Below, piece after piece: positions 25,080 to 36,767 of a DNA stretch of 64,000 bases (positions are counted from its first letter, which is position 1; every line of letters starts with the position of its first letter). The stretch comes from Bacidia rubella (lineage: Eukaryota; Ascomycota; Lecanoromycetes; Lecanorales; Ramalinaceae). A program made the position numbers and the translations under genes. The notes beneath the pieces were generated by a model. It worked only from the letters and a program-made list of their open reading frames with translations. It was not told the DNA's origin and made no database searches. The stretch is from the NCBI GenBank assembly GCA_032158265.1, contig JAVTIF010000014.1:992001-1056000 (forward strand), written 5' to 3'.

Positions 25080-28000
25080 TATAAAATTTAAGGCAGATAT
25101 GAAGCTAAAGAAAGGGTAGTATAAAGTAACAGCTTTTTTTTATAATAATTCTAATATTAATATAGTTTAAAGTTATATAATAAAGGCATTAAGTTTTAAG
25201 CTAATATTAAATATAAAGCTCTTAAAAGTAAATATATCTAATAAAGCTAAAATATACTATAATATAGTATATAATATTATTTAAACGAAAGTTAATTTAT
25301 AGCAGCAATAATAGACTTTTATAATCTGCTATTATGTTTATAAATAAGTAAACTATAATATCCTAATAAGTAAGCTAAGGTTAAATACCTATAATATTGC
25401 TAAGTTTTATAGGTCTTAAGAATAATAATACTAGATTTATGTAGATTAATTTACTTTTAATAAGCTAAGTTTATTTATATAAAAGCTTAAGTATTAAATA
25501 TATATATATATACTATTATAATTATTACTATAGACTTAGCTAAATTAAAGGATAAGTATAAAGTTACTTTTCTATTATAAATTAAAGACTTTAATAATAT
25601 TTTCTTAAAAAAGAATGTTAGTAAGTTATTGCCTTTTAAAGCAAATAACTATATTATTAAGTTAAATAGGAAAAATCTACTATATAGACTTATTTATAAT
25701 TTATCTAAAAATAAACTCTTAGAGCTCCGCTAATATATTAATAAAATACTAATAAAGGGCTAAATTAGATATTTAATATCTATAGCTAAAGGTTTTATTA
25801 TCTTTATTCTAAAAAAAGATAAAGGATTATATCTTTATATTAATTACTAAGGACTAAATAAGGTTATAGTTAAAAACTATTATCTTTTACCCTTAATTAT
25901 AGACACTTTTGACTATTTATATAATATAAAGATATTTACTAAGATAGATCTTAAAAATATATATTATTATATTTATATCAAAGAAAGTAATAAATAGAAG
26001 ATTGCTTTTAAAATATAATATATCTATTTTAAGTATATAATCTTGCCTTTTAACTTGATTAATATACTTGCTATATTTTAAATATATATTAATTATATTT
26101 TTATTAGTTTTATTAATATTTTCTATATTATATATTTTAATAATATTCTAGTCTATTTTGAGTTAAAAGAATAATACTAGTTATATATCTAAAAAGTATT
26201 AAAATGCTTATATAAGTGTTAGCTCTTTATTAATTTAAATAAATACGATTTTAATATTAATTACTTAAAGTTCCTTAAGTTTATTATATTTATTAATAGT
26301 ATAGAAATAGACTTAAAAGGAGTATTAACAATATTAATATAGCTATATTTTAAGATATATTAAAAAGCCTAAGTCTTTTTTAATTTTATAAACTTTTATT
26401 ATTGCTTTATTAAATATTATTTATTAAAATCTATATTATTAATTAACTTGCTGAAAAGCAATATTAATAAATATAAGCTAAAGCTTATAATATAGATTTT
26501 TAAAGCTAATACTGCTTTTAGATAGCTATATAATAGCTTTATAAAAAGACTTTTTCTAATATATTTTAATTTAAAAAAGCAGATTAAGTTAGAAACTAAT
26601 ACTTTTAGTTTTAGTATTTTAGGCATAATATTATAGCCTAATAAGCATAATATCTATAGGCTAATAGTATATTAGTTATAAAAGATAATTAATACTAAAA
26701 TAAACTATAAGATATATAATTAAGAACTATTAATTATTATAAAGCTTTTTAAGCAATAGCATTATTACTTAAAAGGCGTATAATATACTATATAGATATA
26801 GATTAATTATAAGAATCTTAAGGGCTTTATAAACTTCAAAAAGCTTAATAATAAATAATATTATTAAGTTATAGAGTACGCTATAATAGATTTCAAGATT
26901 TATTATTATTTTAATAATATAAATCTTATTAATAAGCTATTATATTATCTTAATTATAAAAAGATATTTATTAATACTATTATAATACTATTAATACTAC
27001 AGAGTAAGCTTGTTTTATTTAATAATAATAAGTTAATACCTTAAGCTATAAAGGCAATTTAATTAGAATACCTATATAAAAAATAATATAGAAAGAGGAA
27101 GCTTAAACCTTAATCTAAATTTAAATATTTAAAGGAGCTAAATATTAAATTATTATTTTATTAAGATTTTAAAGGTGCTTTAAGGGATATCTAGATACCT
27201 AAAGAAAATAATAAAACTTTTTAAAGGGTACTATATTTATTAATATACGTAGCTGCGAATAATAAAATAATATATAATAGTATTATAATACTTATTTCTA
27301 ATATAATTTAATACATCTAGTAAAAGAATACTTTTATGTAAAAAATACTAAAAGATATAAAGAATAATATTATTAATCCTATTAGACTATAGTTTACTAA
27401 TAATAATAAAGTATTACTTTATTAAAATATTCTATTTATATTAAATAAGTCTGCCTTTTATTATAAGCTTATAGTAGAATACTATAATAATCCTTTTATT
27501 AGCTATTTTATATCTAAGAAGAGCAAAATTTTCTTTTAGTATTATTATAATTAACTATATTTATCTAAGGATATTATATAATATTATAAAACTTATAATA
27601 TATATCAATATATAAAGGTTTATAGGTATAAGCTTTATAGTAAACTTATTCCGTTACCTATTTTGATAAGTTTTTAAAAGCAAATCTTAGTAAATTTTAT
27701 TATAGGTTTATTATTAAATTATAGTTTTAGAAAGCATTTAGATTGTATACTTATAATAGTTAATTATTTTACTAAAATAATATATTATATTTTATATAAA
27801 AAGACTTCAATAGCAGCAAGCTTTACTAATCTTATAGATATATATATATTTGCTTAATATAGGCTGTTTAATAATATAATTAATAATAAAGGCTTTTTAT
27901 TTATTAGCACTTATTAGTTAGAAATATATTATTAGCTAAAGACTAAATATAATCTTAGTATAATATTTTATCCTTAAATAAATAGTCTAACTAAGCGCCA

Positions 28001-28725
28001 AAATTAGTTATTAAAATATTACCTCCGTATATATTGCTATAAAAACTAATATACTTAAATAAAGCTTTTCTACTAGGCAGAATTCTTATATAATTAGTTT
28101 TAATATAATATAATAAACATTTCTCTTTTTATAGTATATGCTAGCTATAATCTAATAATAAATATTAAAATTAAGGATAATCCTATGGAAAAAGGGGGAG
28201 TTTTAGTTATAAAAGAATAAATTTAGAAATTATATAAGTTAAGAGAAATGCTTATTATTAGGTTTAAATATATACAGGGATATTAAAAGCATTATAAAAA
28301 TAAGTTATACAAGCTAAAAACATATTATTTAAGTAATAAAGTTTTTTTATTAATAAAAAACTTAAAGCAAAAGATATTAAATAAGAAGTTAAATATAAAG
28401 TTCTATAGCTTATATAAAATTATAAAATATATTAATATTTAAGTATATTATTTAGCTTTCCTTAAAAGTACTAGGATTTATAATATCTTTTATATATTAT
28501 TCTTTAAGGAATATTATTTTTAGCAAGATTAAAATCTATTATATTTTTTTTTAAAGATTATTATAAATAAAGAGGAATAAAATGTTTAAGTATTAATTAA
28601 TAGAGAGGTTAAATAAGATATATTTAATAATAAGCATCTATAATACTTAGTTAAATAAATAAACTAATTATTTATTTATAACTTATAAGTCTATAAAGAA
28701 AACTTAAAGTATTTTTAAAAGTTTT
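25080..28725 (+). pseudogene. Gypsy B pol remnant: protease, RT, RNase H, integrase, chromodomain
   Basis: Protease: FFYNNSNINIV near 25135-25170 at the DSGA position. RT: LYRLIYNLS near 25680, LYLYINY near 25830-25850 (family LRLCVDY), and YFNNILVYF at 26133-26159 in place of YLDDILIYS, both Asp now Asn. RNase H: LETNTFSF near 26590-26615 (family ETDASD). Integrase: YYNNPFISYF near 27480-27505 (HHDxxxAGH), VNFIIGL near 27695-27715, INNKGF near 27885-27900, INSLTKRQN near 27980-28005 (family DGQTERxN); all three D, D, E positions are Asn, Asn, Lys. Chromodomain near 28570-28720: EExNVxVLINR, YLVKxINYL and NLKYF-like residues match the EYEVExILDxR ... YLVKWxGY ... WEP pattern. About 20-30 stops, nearly all TAA/TAG. 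Confidence 0.9.
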
Positions 28726-31659
28726 TAAAGAAATATAATAAAAAGTATCTTAAGCTTAAAAAGAAGCATAAATAAAGATATATAATTTAATTAAATATTA
28801 ACTAGATTACTAGAGTACTTATAAAGCTTTATAAATATTAATATATTATTATTAAGTAAGATTATTAAATATATATATATTAAAAAGTCTTAAAATAGCT
28901 TAAAATACTAAAATGTATATATTATTAAAGATAATGTAAAAGGCTTAAAGAGCTAATAATAGCTAATTATATAAATAATAGGAAACTTAGAGGTAATCTA
29001 AGAATTTTTTAGGGAGTATAAGGTATAATTAAAGATAACTTAGCTAATAACCTAAGAAAGGGCTATACTAGATTAAATAAAATTATTAATTAGTATTAGC
29101 AATAACTAAATTAAATAAGAAACTTATAAGGTAGTAAAGAGGTTATAAATACTTTTTAAGAATAATGTTTTAATTCTTTACTTAAATAATTATATTTAAG
29201 ATATATATTTAAAGTATAATATTAATATAATAGTAAGGAAAATAAATATCTAAAGATAAAGGATTAAGAACTAAGCAAAAGATACCCTTTCTTATAATTT
29301 TTATTATTATAATAAATTATTTATGCTATTAAATAAATATATATAGCTATAATTAAGGTACCTATATATTACTTTAATCTTAAAGATTATATAAAAGCTA
29401 AAAATAATAAGCTTTATACTTAAGGTTTAAACTTAAGTATCTTTATATTTCTTCTTTATTATTGTTATTCTCTTTAGCTGCCTTCTTAAATTCCTTTTTC
29501 TAGAATTTAATATAATATATTATTAAATTATTAAACTTGCTTATATCTTAGGTATAATAACTATATATATTAGATTAATAAGTACCCCTTATTATTATCT
29601 TATTTGTATATTTTTATAATACTTAAATGTTATAACTATAAGTTATTAAAGCTAAAGAACTATAAGTATTTATTAGTTTAATAAAAGACTTAAGCAATTA
29701 TATAATTATAGTAATAAAATAAATATAAGAGGCATAAAATATAATTATTTTAATATATAAAGGAAAGAAAAGCAATTAAATGCTTAAATAAAATTAGATA
29801 TACTAATTAAATTAATATATATTTAGATAAAATATAATTTTAATATAGTAATACTTAAGAATAAGCTATTTTCCTAAAAAAGTCAGACATTTTTTAATAA
29901 GTTTTATAAGATATAAGAATGTTTAATATTTTATTTAATATTATTATTATATTTATAGACAAAATAAATAGAGTAAGTATAATAGGCAGAATAGGCTAAG
30001 CAAGCAGAATAAGCTAATAGCTAAATATATATATTAGATTTTTAAGATTAAATAATTTAAGCTTAGAATTAAAAGCAAAGCTATTACTAAAGTTATTATT
30101 ACTATTACTTATGCTAGAAAAAAGGGCACTTAAATTATTATTATTATATTAATAATTATTAAGGTATTTAAAGCTAGTATATCTAGATTTATATAGCAAA
30201 TTATTATTATTATTAAAATACTAAAAGCTTATATAAGATATAATACTTTTAAGTATATATAAAGAATTTAGCTAAGAAGAAATAAAAGGATTATTATTAT
30301 TATTTTCTTCTTACTTATACTAAGTAATATAATAAAGTATATTTATTTTATTTCATATTTAATAATTATAAGTATATTTATATTCAAGCTTAATAGTCTA
30401 GTTTGCAATTATTTAATTATATTATTTTATTAAGATATATATTATATTAGTATAGAAATAAATATTTCTAAAAGTTTAAACTTCTTTATTAAGATTATTA
30501 AATTGCTTAATAGCTTAATCTAATTAAATAACCTAATAGATATAATTATAAAAGACTATATTAATTATTTTTAATTTATTATATACTTTATAAGCAAGCT
30601 TAAGACATTCCTATTATTAAAATACTAAAATCTAAATACTTATTAATATTATAATAATATTAAAATATAGCTACTTATATTAATATACTTAAATTTATTA
30701 TATTTATATTAAAAGCAAGTCTTTAACTTTATTGCCTTACTATAAGTCTTTAGATAATTTAATTAATATATATTTAATTATAATTATAGCTTAATTATAT
30801 AGCAAAAGCAATAAGTATATAGGTATTAAAAGGATATTATTTTATTATTAGCTAAAAGCTTATTACTTAGTTACTTTATATTATTATAATAAAGTTAAGT
30901 AAAGATTTATTTTTCATAAGTATAGGAATAACTAATTTATATAAGTATTACTTTATTAAATTAGCTAGATTCTTAATACTAGATATAAAGCTTATTTACT
31001 TAAAAAAAGGAAATAAATAGCTAATATTATATAAATGCTATTTTATTATTAGTTAAGCTATTTCTTTTATTAAGAAAGCTGCAGTTTCTTTATTAATTTG
31101 CTTAATTATAAGTTATAATAAAGAGGAACTTAAAAGATACTTTAAAAATTCTTTAAAATAAATAAATAAAGACCTAGAATATATTATTTATTAATCTAAG
31201 TATACTACGCTTATAATAAAGTATACTATAGCTAAAATCTGCAATACCTTACTTAATTATTAGCTAATTTATATTATTAATTAAATGTCAGCTTATATTC
31301 TATAGTTTACTACCTATTTTAATATTTTTATTATTTATATAATATAATTAGCTCTTTTAATAATAATAAATATCTGGAATTCTAGAATATACTAAATAAT
31401 AAAGGAATAAAATAATATAGGACTTTTTCCTTCCTTTTCTTATGAAATTTTTTAAAAGGTTTTAATAAGCTTATAATATTAGATTAATATAAAAGAGAAG
31501 TATATATTATACAAATATATTAATTACTTACTTTAAATATAGCTATTGTAGTATACTTAAACTTATATAATAAGGTATATAGCTAAGGTATATATAAATA
31601 TATTTATATTCTAAATAGCTTTATTATTATTATTTTAGGCTGCTAAGAATAATACCCTT
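28726..31659 (+). other. Unexplained 3' segment of gypsy B
   Basis: Almost 3 kb lies between the chromodomain and the polypurine tract, where most gypsy elements have tens to a few hundred bases. On the plus strand near 28980-29260 there is a partly coherent frame (GNLEV, EFFREYKV). On the minus strand near 29440-29520 a Lys/Glu-rich frame reads KKEFKKAAKENNNNKEE. I recognise neither. No LTR or inverted repeat inside was found, so an extra ORF, an antisense ORF or an undetected nested insertion are all possible. Confidence 0.45.
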
Positions 31660-31673
31660 AAAAGGGAGGTAAT
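31660..31673 (+). promoter_or_regulatory. Polypurine tract of gypsy B
   Basis: AAAAGGGAGGTAAT directly precedes the 3' LTR. It confirms plus-strand orientation and the LTR boundary. Confidence 0.88.
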
Positions 31674-31940
31674 TATAATATTTAGCATAATAAACCAGCT
31701 GTTAGAACTGCCTTTTATAAAGACCCTTAGGGGTCTAAGGCTAGATATAAAGGATAACAAGATTAGGTTGGGAGACTGGCTTTAGGATTATATATAAATA
31801 AATAGGAATTTTTACATTTCAATAGCAAGAATTAGTTCTATCTTAATATATTAACCTTTTCGCTGTATTACTAGTCCTCCTATAGAAGACCTATAGACCT
31901 GTTCTTGTACTTGTATTCTATACTGCATTCAACTATTATA
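31674..31940 (+). repeat. 3' LTR of gypsy B
   Basis: 267 bp matching 22905-23169 throughout, ending ...TTCAACTATTATA and followed by TATAC. Confidence 0.93.
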
Positions 31941-31945
31941 TATAC

Positions 31946-32092
31946 AAGCGAGATTTACATTTTAATCAATTATATTTTTTAATAATAATAGCTAATCATA
32001 ATATTATTGTCTTTTAACTAAATGTAATTAGTAGTATAATTATTATTAATATAATTTCTTTTATTATAATGAATTTATTATTAGCTTTAAAT
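31946..32092. other. Internal sequence of F between gypsy B and element E
   Basis: About 150 bp of AT-rich sequence with no feature. It is part of the pre-insertion target of both B (TATAC) and E (ATTTT). Confidence 0.5.
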
Positions 32093-32097
32093 ATTTT

Positions 32098-32298
32098 TGT
32101 TAGAGACTATAATATGAATGATAATAATAGTATTACTTAGTTTTATCTAAGTAGAAAACTAGGTGTAATTAGAAGAGAGTTTGGCAAAACCTTAAATAAT
32201 CTGCAAATCTAAGCCTAGTTAGGCAAAGCTCCTATAGGGTATTGAGTTATTTTCAGCCCTATATTAATTATCAAAATATTATTATAGTTTTTATAATA
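32098..32298 (-). repeat. Left (3') LTR of element E
   Basis: 201 bp starting TGTTAGAGACTATAATATGA on the plus strand, with the TG intact. Aligned without gaps to 35410-35610 as far as I checked. The block AAGTAGAAAACTAGGTxTAATTAGAAGAGAGTT is nearly identical in both (written with x at the difference). Confidence 0.9.
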
Positions 32299-35200
32299 TT
32301 TGCCCTTTTTAAAAATAGAAAAAATAACGTCTTTGTTATTCTTAATAGGTATAGAACTCTTTATAATATTATTAACTATTATATATATGCACTATATATA
32401 CTTTTTGCTCTTATTCCGTATACAATGTTAGAAAATTTGGGTTTAAAAAAGTATTGAAAATTTGGGATTTCATAAGAGGCAAGGGCAATAGTAAGATATT
32501 AAAATGAAAATAAAAAAAGGTTATTAAATAGTCTCCTGAGTTTAATAATTATCCGAGTATATTGTAATACAAATTTTATTATATTATTATTAAATAATAA
32601 ATAACTAAAATAAATAATTATAAGTATAAACTTAATAACTAAAAGAATTAGTAAAATATATAAACAAGATGCTTATTAATTAGTTATATGTTATATTTTG
32701 AGGAATTAGAGCTATCTAATTATTAATCTGGTTTTTAAGCGTATAAACTAGCTTAGTTATTTTTAATATTTTTTATTTAAATAGAGCTAGCTGCTTAGCG
32801 CCTATTTTCAGTATGTTTTTGCTAATAATAATATTAATACTAGCTGTTTAGAGTATATCTATATCTAGTATAACTCTTGCTTTAAGTATAATAATATATA
32901 TTGTTATTGTTATAACCTTATTGCCAATTTTTAATTTAAATCTAATATATTTGTTGGTTATTTGTATACTAATACTATTAATCCTTATTAATCAAGTATA
33001 CTCTATTATTAGTCCAATTTAATGAACTAATTAGATATTAATTATAAAGACCGCTACCGGTATTAATATATATATATTATATATTTAGTTGTCTTTCTTC
33101 TAATTATTATAGCTTTTAACTAATAAGAATAGTTGTTATTCTTGTATAACCTTTTAGAAATAAAAAGAAGATATTAATATTACTATCTTATTAGATAGCG
33201 CTAATATAATAAGCATAGAAAACTTGTATATTAATACTATAGAGATCTAGAATATAATTATATAATTAGTTTTTGTTATTAAAACGTTATATATATTTAT
33301 AGCAACTAAAAGCTAGTATACTATAATAATCTTATACTAAGTTGTTAAAAAAGATATTAATATTATTGGAATTAAAATTGCAAAATCAACGAAAGTCTTC
33401 GCTTATTATAATATAATAGCTGCTAGTATAATATACTAAATAAGAGTTATATTCATTTCTATAATCTTAGTTATAGTTATTATTCTTAATATATTCTTTA
33501 TACTCTTCCTTGTTATCGCGGTCTATATAATATACTGCAGGGCTACAAGCAAATTAAAAGTTATAAAAGTAAATTATATTCTAAAAACCTTATTAGCGGT
33601 TCTAAAGGTGCTTAGAGTATATTAATAAATAGTTATAGCGAAGTAAAAAGGTTTATTAATAGTTATAGTAGGGCGGAGAAGGTTATTAATATTAATTATC
33701 TTATTGTTATTATAGCTCCTATTAAGCTTATTATTACCTAGTTAAAATAGAATATTAGTAAATAGCTTCTTTAACCTTAATAATATCTTTAAATAACTTA
33801 TAACTGCTATTATATTAATAATCGGGGTCTTAGTAAGCGTTAAAGCTATAAAATATCTTAGAGCTAAATAGCTTAGCGGTATTCTTAATATTCTAAATAA
33901 ATTTATTGATATTGCTATTAAGGTAATAAATTTATTATTAAAGCTATAAGTCTAAGCTTTTCTAAGCAAATATTAATATACTCTTAGTTATTTAGTTACA
34001 AGATTTGCTATAAAGCAATATAGCTTATATATATTTTTATTAATATAATAGCTAGTCTTAGTGTTAGCAATATTATATTTTATATTATATATTTTATTAA
34101 TAGCTTTACTATTAAATAATTTAAATTCTTTAACTAGGTATAATACAAAGAAGTTAAGGTCAATATTTATTTGCTTTTGAATATTATTATTAGCAGATTA
34201 GAACTATATTATCGCCAGTCTTTATAGGTATTAATATAAATAAGAAGCAATATCCTTTGTCTTACTAATTAGCTTTGCTTAGTGAATAAATATTATAATA
34301 TTATAATAGACTATTTTTATCCTATATTAATAAGAGGACTATTAGATTATTCTTTTAATACTAATAATAAAAAGTTAAAGTAGCTAATATTATAAGTTTT
34401 GAAATAATTACCTTGCTAATATATTAAAAGCGTTAAAAGCTCGTTTATTGCTCGTCGTTAATAAGTAAAAGGTTAATAAAGAGGTTTTTAATTATTAGCC
34501 GGTAGTTTAAATTTCACTAAACAATATAATAATAATAGTATTATTACTATCGGCTTATTATTATTCTTGTTATTATAGTTATTTTCTTCTAATATTCAAA
34601 TAAAAAGACTTAGGGCTAGCGCTAGACTATATTTAAACTGATATAATATCTTTTCTTGTAAGTATAGTTGCTATTCTTTTATCTGTTTGCAAAACTAGTA
34701 TATTATCTTTAATAGTAATAGTAGCGGCTTAAAGAATCAATTATATTAACGGTTATTGTTGCTATTCTGTCTATCGATTTTTGCTATTATTTATATTATT
34801 ATTTCCTTTATTTTATCGTGATTATCGCTGATAATAGCTTTTAAAAACTATAAACCCTTACTAAGATCTATAACATACTAGTTGATTTCTCTAAATATAT
34901 AGTTAATATAGTTATCTATTTGCTAAGCAAAATTAGTAAAATTAAATATTGTATTTTCGGCTATTTTTTTGCTTTACTTTATAATATTAATTAGTTTAGT
35001 AGTAGTTTTTATGAAAGAAAGCAAAGAATGAAAATACGATTTCGCTATTAATATAACTTATTATAATCAGGATTTATATTAGGTTCCTTCTCTTTAATAT
35101 TGCTTATAGTATTATCTAAAGCTAATACATTTCGCTTTAGTAGCTGCTATAACAATAAAATAACTTTAAAAGACTCCGCTACTATTGCTGCGAATAATAT

Positions 35201-35390
35201 AGCTTTAATCTTATTTAGCGTTAAAGTTATATGCTTTATAGGTCTCTTGCCATTTTTATTATTGTTTTTATTGCTATTCTTATAAAATATAGAATTATTA
35301 TTAATAGGTAAAAACGCTCTATAGCTATTTAAATAGCACTTAGTAGCTTACTAGAGGTATTAAGTATAAAAACTTAACTATTTTATATAT
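32299..35390 (-). other. Interior of element E, unrecognised
   Basis: On the minus strand some stretches have few stops: near 35050-35290 a Lys/Asn-rich start (KNSNKNNNKNGKR) followed by a hydrophobic helix-rich segment, and near 33900-34200 an amphipathic segment with FVLYLVKEFKLF and KAINKIYNIKYNI. These could be the N-terminal part of a Gag-like protein, but no zinc knuckle or enzyme motif is visible. Short plus-strand open frames at 32242-32457 and 35100-35285 look like chance. Confidence 0.45.
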
Positions 35391-35409
35391 AGTAGGTGTT
35401 GCTATTAAA
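35391..35409 (-). promoter_or_regulatory. Primer-binding-site-like motif of E
   Basis: On the minus strand, right after the LTR, TTTAATAGCAACACCTACT shares the core AATAGYAAYAYCT with F (22174) and G (39401). Undoing RIP gives TGGTAGCAACACC, a plausible tRNA 3'-end complement. Confidence 0.5.
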
Positions 35410-35610
35410 TATTAAGGACTATAATATAAATAATAATAATAGTATTAATTAGTTTTATCTAAGTAGAAAACTAGGTATAATTAGAAGAGAGTTCGGCAAA
35501 ACCTCGGATAATTTGCAAATCTAAGCTTAATTGAGCAAAGCTCCTATTGGGTGCTAAGTTATTTTCAGTCCTACGTTAACTATTAAAATATTATTATAGT
35601 TTCTATAACA
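35410..35610 (-). repeat. Right (5') LTR of element E
   Basis: 201 bp, starts TATTAAGGACTATAATATAA (TG changed to TA) and ends TTCTATAACA with the CA intact, followed by ATTTT. Confidence 0.9.
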
Positions 35611-35674
35611 ATTTTATAAGCTAGGTATATATAAATAAAGCGAAGATAAAAAGAATAACAAAAAATAGAATATT

Positions 35675-35828
35675 TATTATAGTTCTCCTATAACTTAGAA
35701 TGTATTGGAATATACTTTACCTAATTGGCTATAGTGTCCGGCTCTAGTGTATTTATATTGTATTCTTAGCTAGTTCTTACAATTAATATTATTAACTTTA
35801 TATTTAATAATAGTTATAATTTATAACA
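35675..35828 (-). repeat. Solo LTR of family G
   Basis: 154 bp matching, in reverse, the 150-bp LTRs at 38184, 39415 and 49404. It is flanked by perfect ATATT duplications (35670-35674, 35829-35833) with no internal sequence on either side, so it is a solo LTR left by LTR-LTR recombination. Inserted in the interior of F. Confidence 0.9.
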
Positions 35829-35833
35829 ATATT

Positions 35834-36457
35834 ATTGCTTAAATAGACTACAGTTTTTTTAAAACTAAATAGTATATTATATTTAAGTACTATGTTATCA
35901 ATACTAATAGCATTAACAAAAATAAATAAGAAAGAAAAAAAAATAGTAAAAAAGTATTAATACCTTATTAATAATTTATACGTTTCTAGATTTTATATAT
36001 AAGTTTTATAGTATTTCTAAATAATTTAAATAGCTAAGTAGTTATTTTGCTTATTCTCTTTTTTTATTTTTAATATATTTTAAATTTTTAGTTTATTCAA
36101 TTTTTTTTCAATTTTTATATAGTATAAACTATTTATCTTTTAAATTAATATTCTTAGTTAAATACTCTATAATTTAAACATTTTTTCTAATATTTTTTCT
36201 AATATTTTTTCTAATATTTTTTCTAATATTTTTTCTAATATTTTTTCTAATATTTTTTCTAATATTTTTTCTAAGATTGTTAAATAATTATATTATTATT
36301 AGTATTTATTAGAATTTTATTAAAAAAAATTTACCTTTTTTATTATAATATATTGTTTTTATTATTTTTGATAATATATAGTATGTAATTAATAGATTAT
36401 ATATTTTATAGCTAACAATAAAAATACTATCTTTATTTTATTTTATAAAAACTAATA
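35834..36457. other. Internal sequence of F, right part
   Basis: AT-rich, contains the 12-bp minisatellite at 36181. No coding signal. Immediately left of the right LTR there is no convincing polypurine tract. Confidence 0.4.
36181..36274. repeat. Minisatellite (TTTTTTCTAATA)n
   Basis: 7.8 perfect copies of a 12-bp unit. Confidence 0.97.
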
Positions 36458-36615
36458 TATAATAGAAGTAATAATAAAGAACTATAGGAATATACTAAGT
36501 TTAATCGGGTAATATAGCTATTTATAGCTTATTTATATTTTACTCTTAGCGTATTCCTATAATCAATTTTTATATATATTAAATATTAATATATTTGCTT
36601 TTTAATACCGTTTTA
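36458..36615 (+). repeat. Right LTR of element F
   Basis: 158 bp matching 22016-22173, with more C-to-T and G-to-A changes (for example GTAGTAGCGGAGAAC against GTAATAATAAAGAAC). Confidence 0.75.
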
Positions 36616-36647
36616 TCTATCTAATTAAAAGATTTCAAAGTTATATA
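36616..36647 (-). other. Short gypsy D remnant between F and Copia-1
   Basis: Only 32 bases of the oldest layer survive between two insertions, including the left ATATA of Copia-1 (36643-36647). It lies in the RNase H region by position. Confidence 0.55.
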
Positions 36648-36767
36648 TATTGAATTCTATATTAGCTACCTGGCGCAGAAACAAGCGCTAGGGCAACTCG
36701 GCTATAGCTAAGTTGCTGACTTTATTTTTATTTTATAACTAAATTTTAATTACTTTATTATTTAATA
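36648..36767 (+). repeat. 5' LTR of Copia-1
   Basis: 120 bp, TATTGAATTCTATATTAGCT...TATTTAATA. The GC-containing block CTGGCGCAGAAACAAGCGCT shows it is less mutated than the 3' LTR, where the same block reads TTAGCGTAGAAATAAATATT. Followed by GATTATAAGC, a copia-type primer site. Confidence 0.9.

Larger units (their letters stand above)
22905..31940 (+). mobile_element. Gypsy B: full-length 9.0-kb Ty3/gypsy chromovirus
   Basis: Bounded by LTRs of 265 and 267 bp and a perfect 5-bp target duplication TATAC (22900-22904, 31941-31945). Plus-strand order: Gag with zinc knuckle (24889), aspartic protease (25.1-25.4 kb), reverse transcriptase (25.64-26.23), RNase H (26.6), integrase (27.45-28.1), chromodomain (28.57-28.72), then about 2.9 kb with no known domain, and a polypurine tract at 31660. 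The gag-RT-RNase H-integrase-chromodomain order defines the chromovirus branch of Ty3/gypsy. It is unusually long for that group because of the 3' segment. Heavily RIP-mutated, inactive. Confidence 0.95.
32098..35610 (-). mobile_element. Element E: 3.5-kb non-autonomous LTR retrotransposon
   Basis: LTRs of 201 bp each (32098-32298 and 35410-35610) and a perfect target duplication ATTTT (32093-32097, 35611-35615). The 3.1-kb interior lacks any RT, integrase or protease motif I can see. Minus orientation is favoured: a purine tract AAAAAGGGCAAA (minus) adjoins the left LTR and a primer-site motif adjoins the right LTR. It is less AT-rich than its neighbours, so it is probably a younger insertion. 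Comparable to LARD-type elements that depend on proteins from other retrotransposons. Confidence 0.85.
22016..36615 (+). mobile_element. Element F: probable LTR element opened by three later insertions
   Basis: Two direct 158-bp repeats (22016-22173 and 36458-36615) enclose 14.3 kb. Removing B, E and the solo LTR with one TSD each leaves only about 1.6 kb of internal sequence (22174-22904, 31946-32097, 35616-35674, 35834-36457), with no recognisable retroelement domain. A primer-binding-site-like motif follows the left repeat. The flanks rejoin gypsy D. No target duplication is visible (TAATA left, TCTAT right), so two independent solo LTRs remain possible, but the gypsy D flanks on both sides favour one insertion. 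Confidence 0.6.

Noticed and set aside
26417..26626. 69-codon open frame on the minus strand
   Set aside because: It is antisense to the RNase H region of gypsy B, whose plus-strand frame carries the family motif. Chance opening in AT-rich DNA.
32242..32457. 71-codon plus-strand open frame
   Set aside because: It starts inside the left LTR of element E and opposes the likely direction of the element. No motif; probably chance.
35100..35285. 61-codon plus-strand open frame
   Set aside because: Lies in the interior of E on the strand opposite to its inferred direction. Hydrophobic composition follows from T-rich sequence.
36181..36274. CRISPR array
   Set aside because: The units are 12 bp with no spacers; it is a simple minisatellite. 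Likewise the 9-bp array at 20936.
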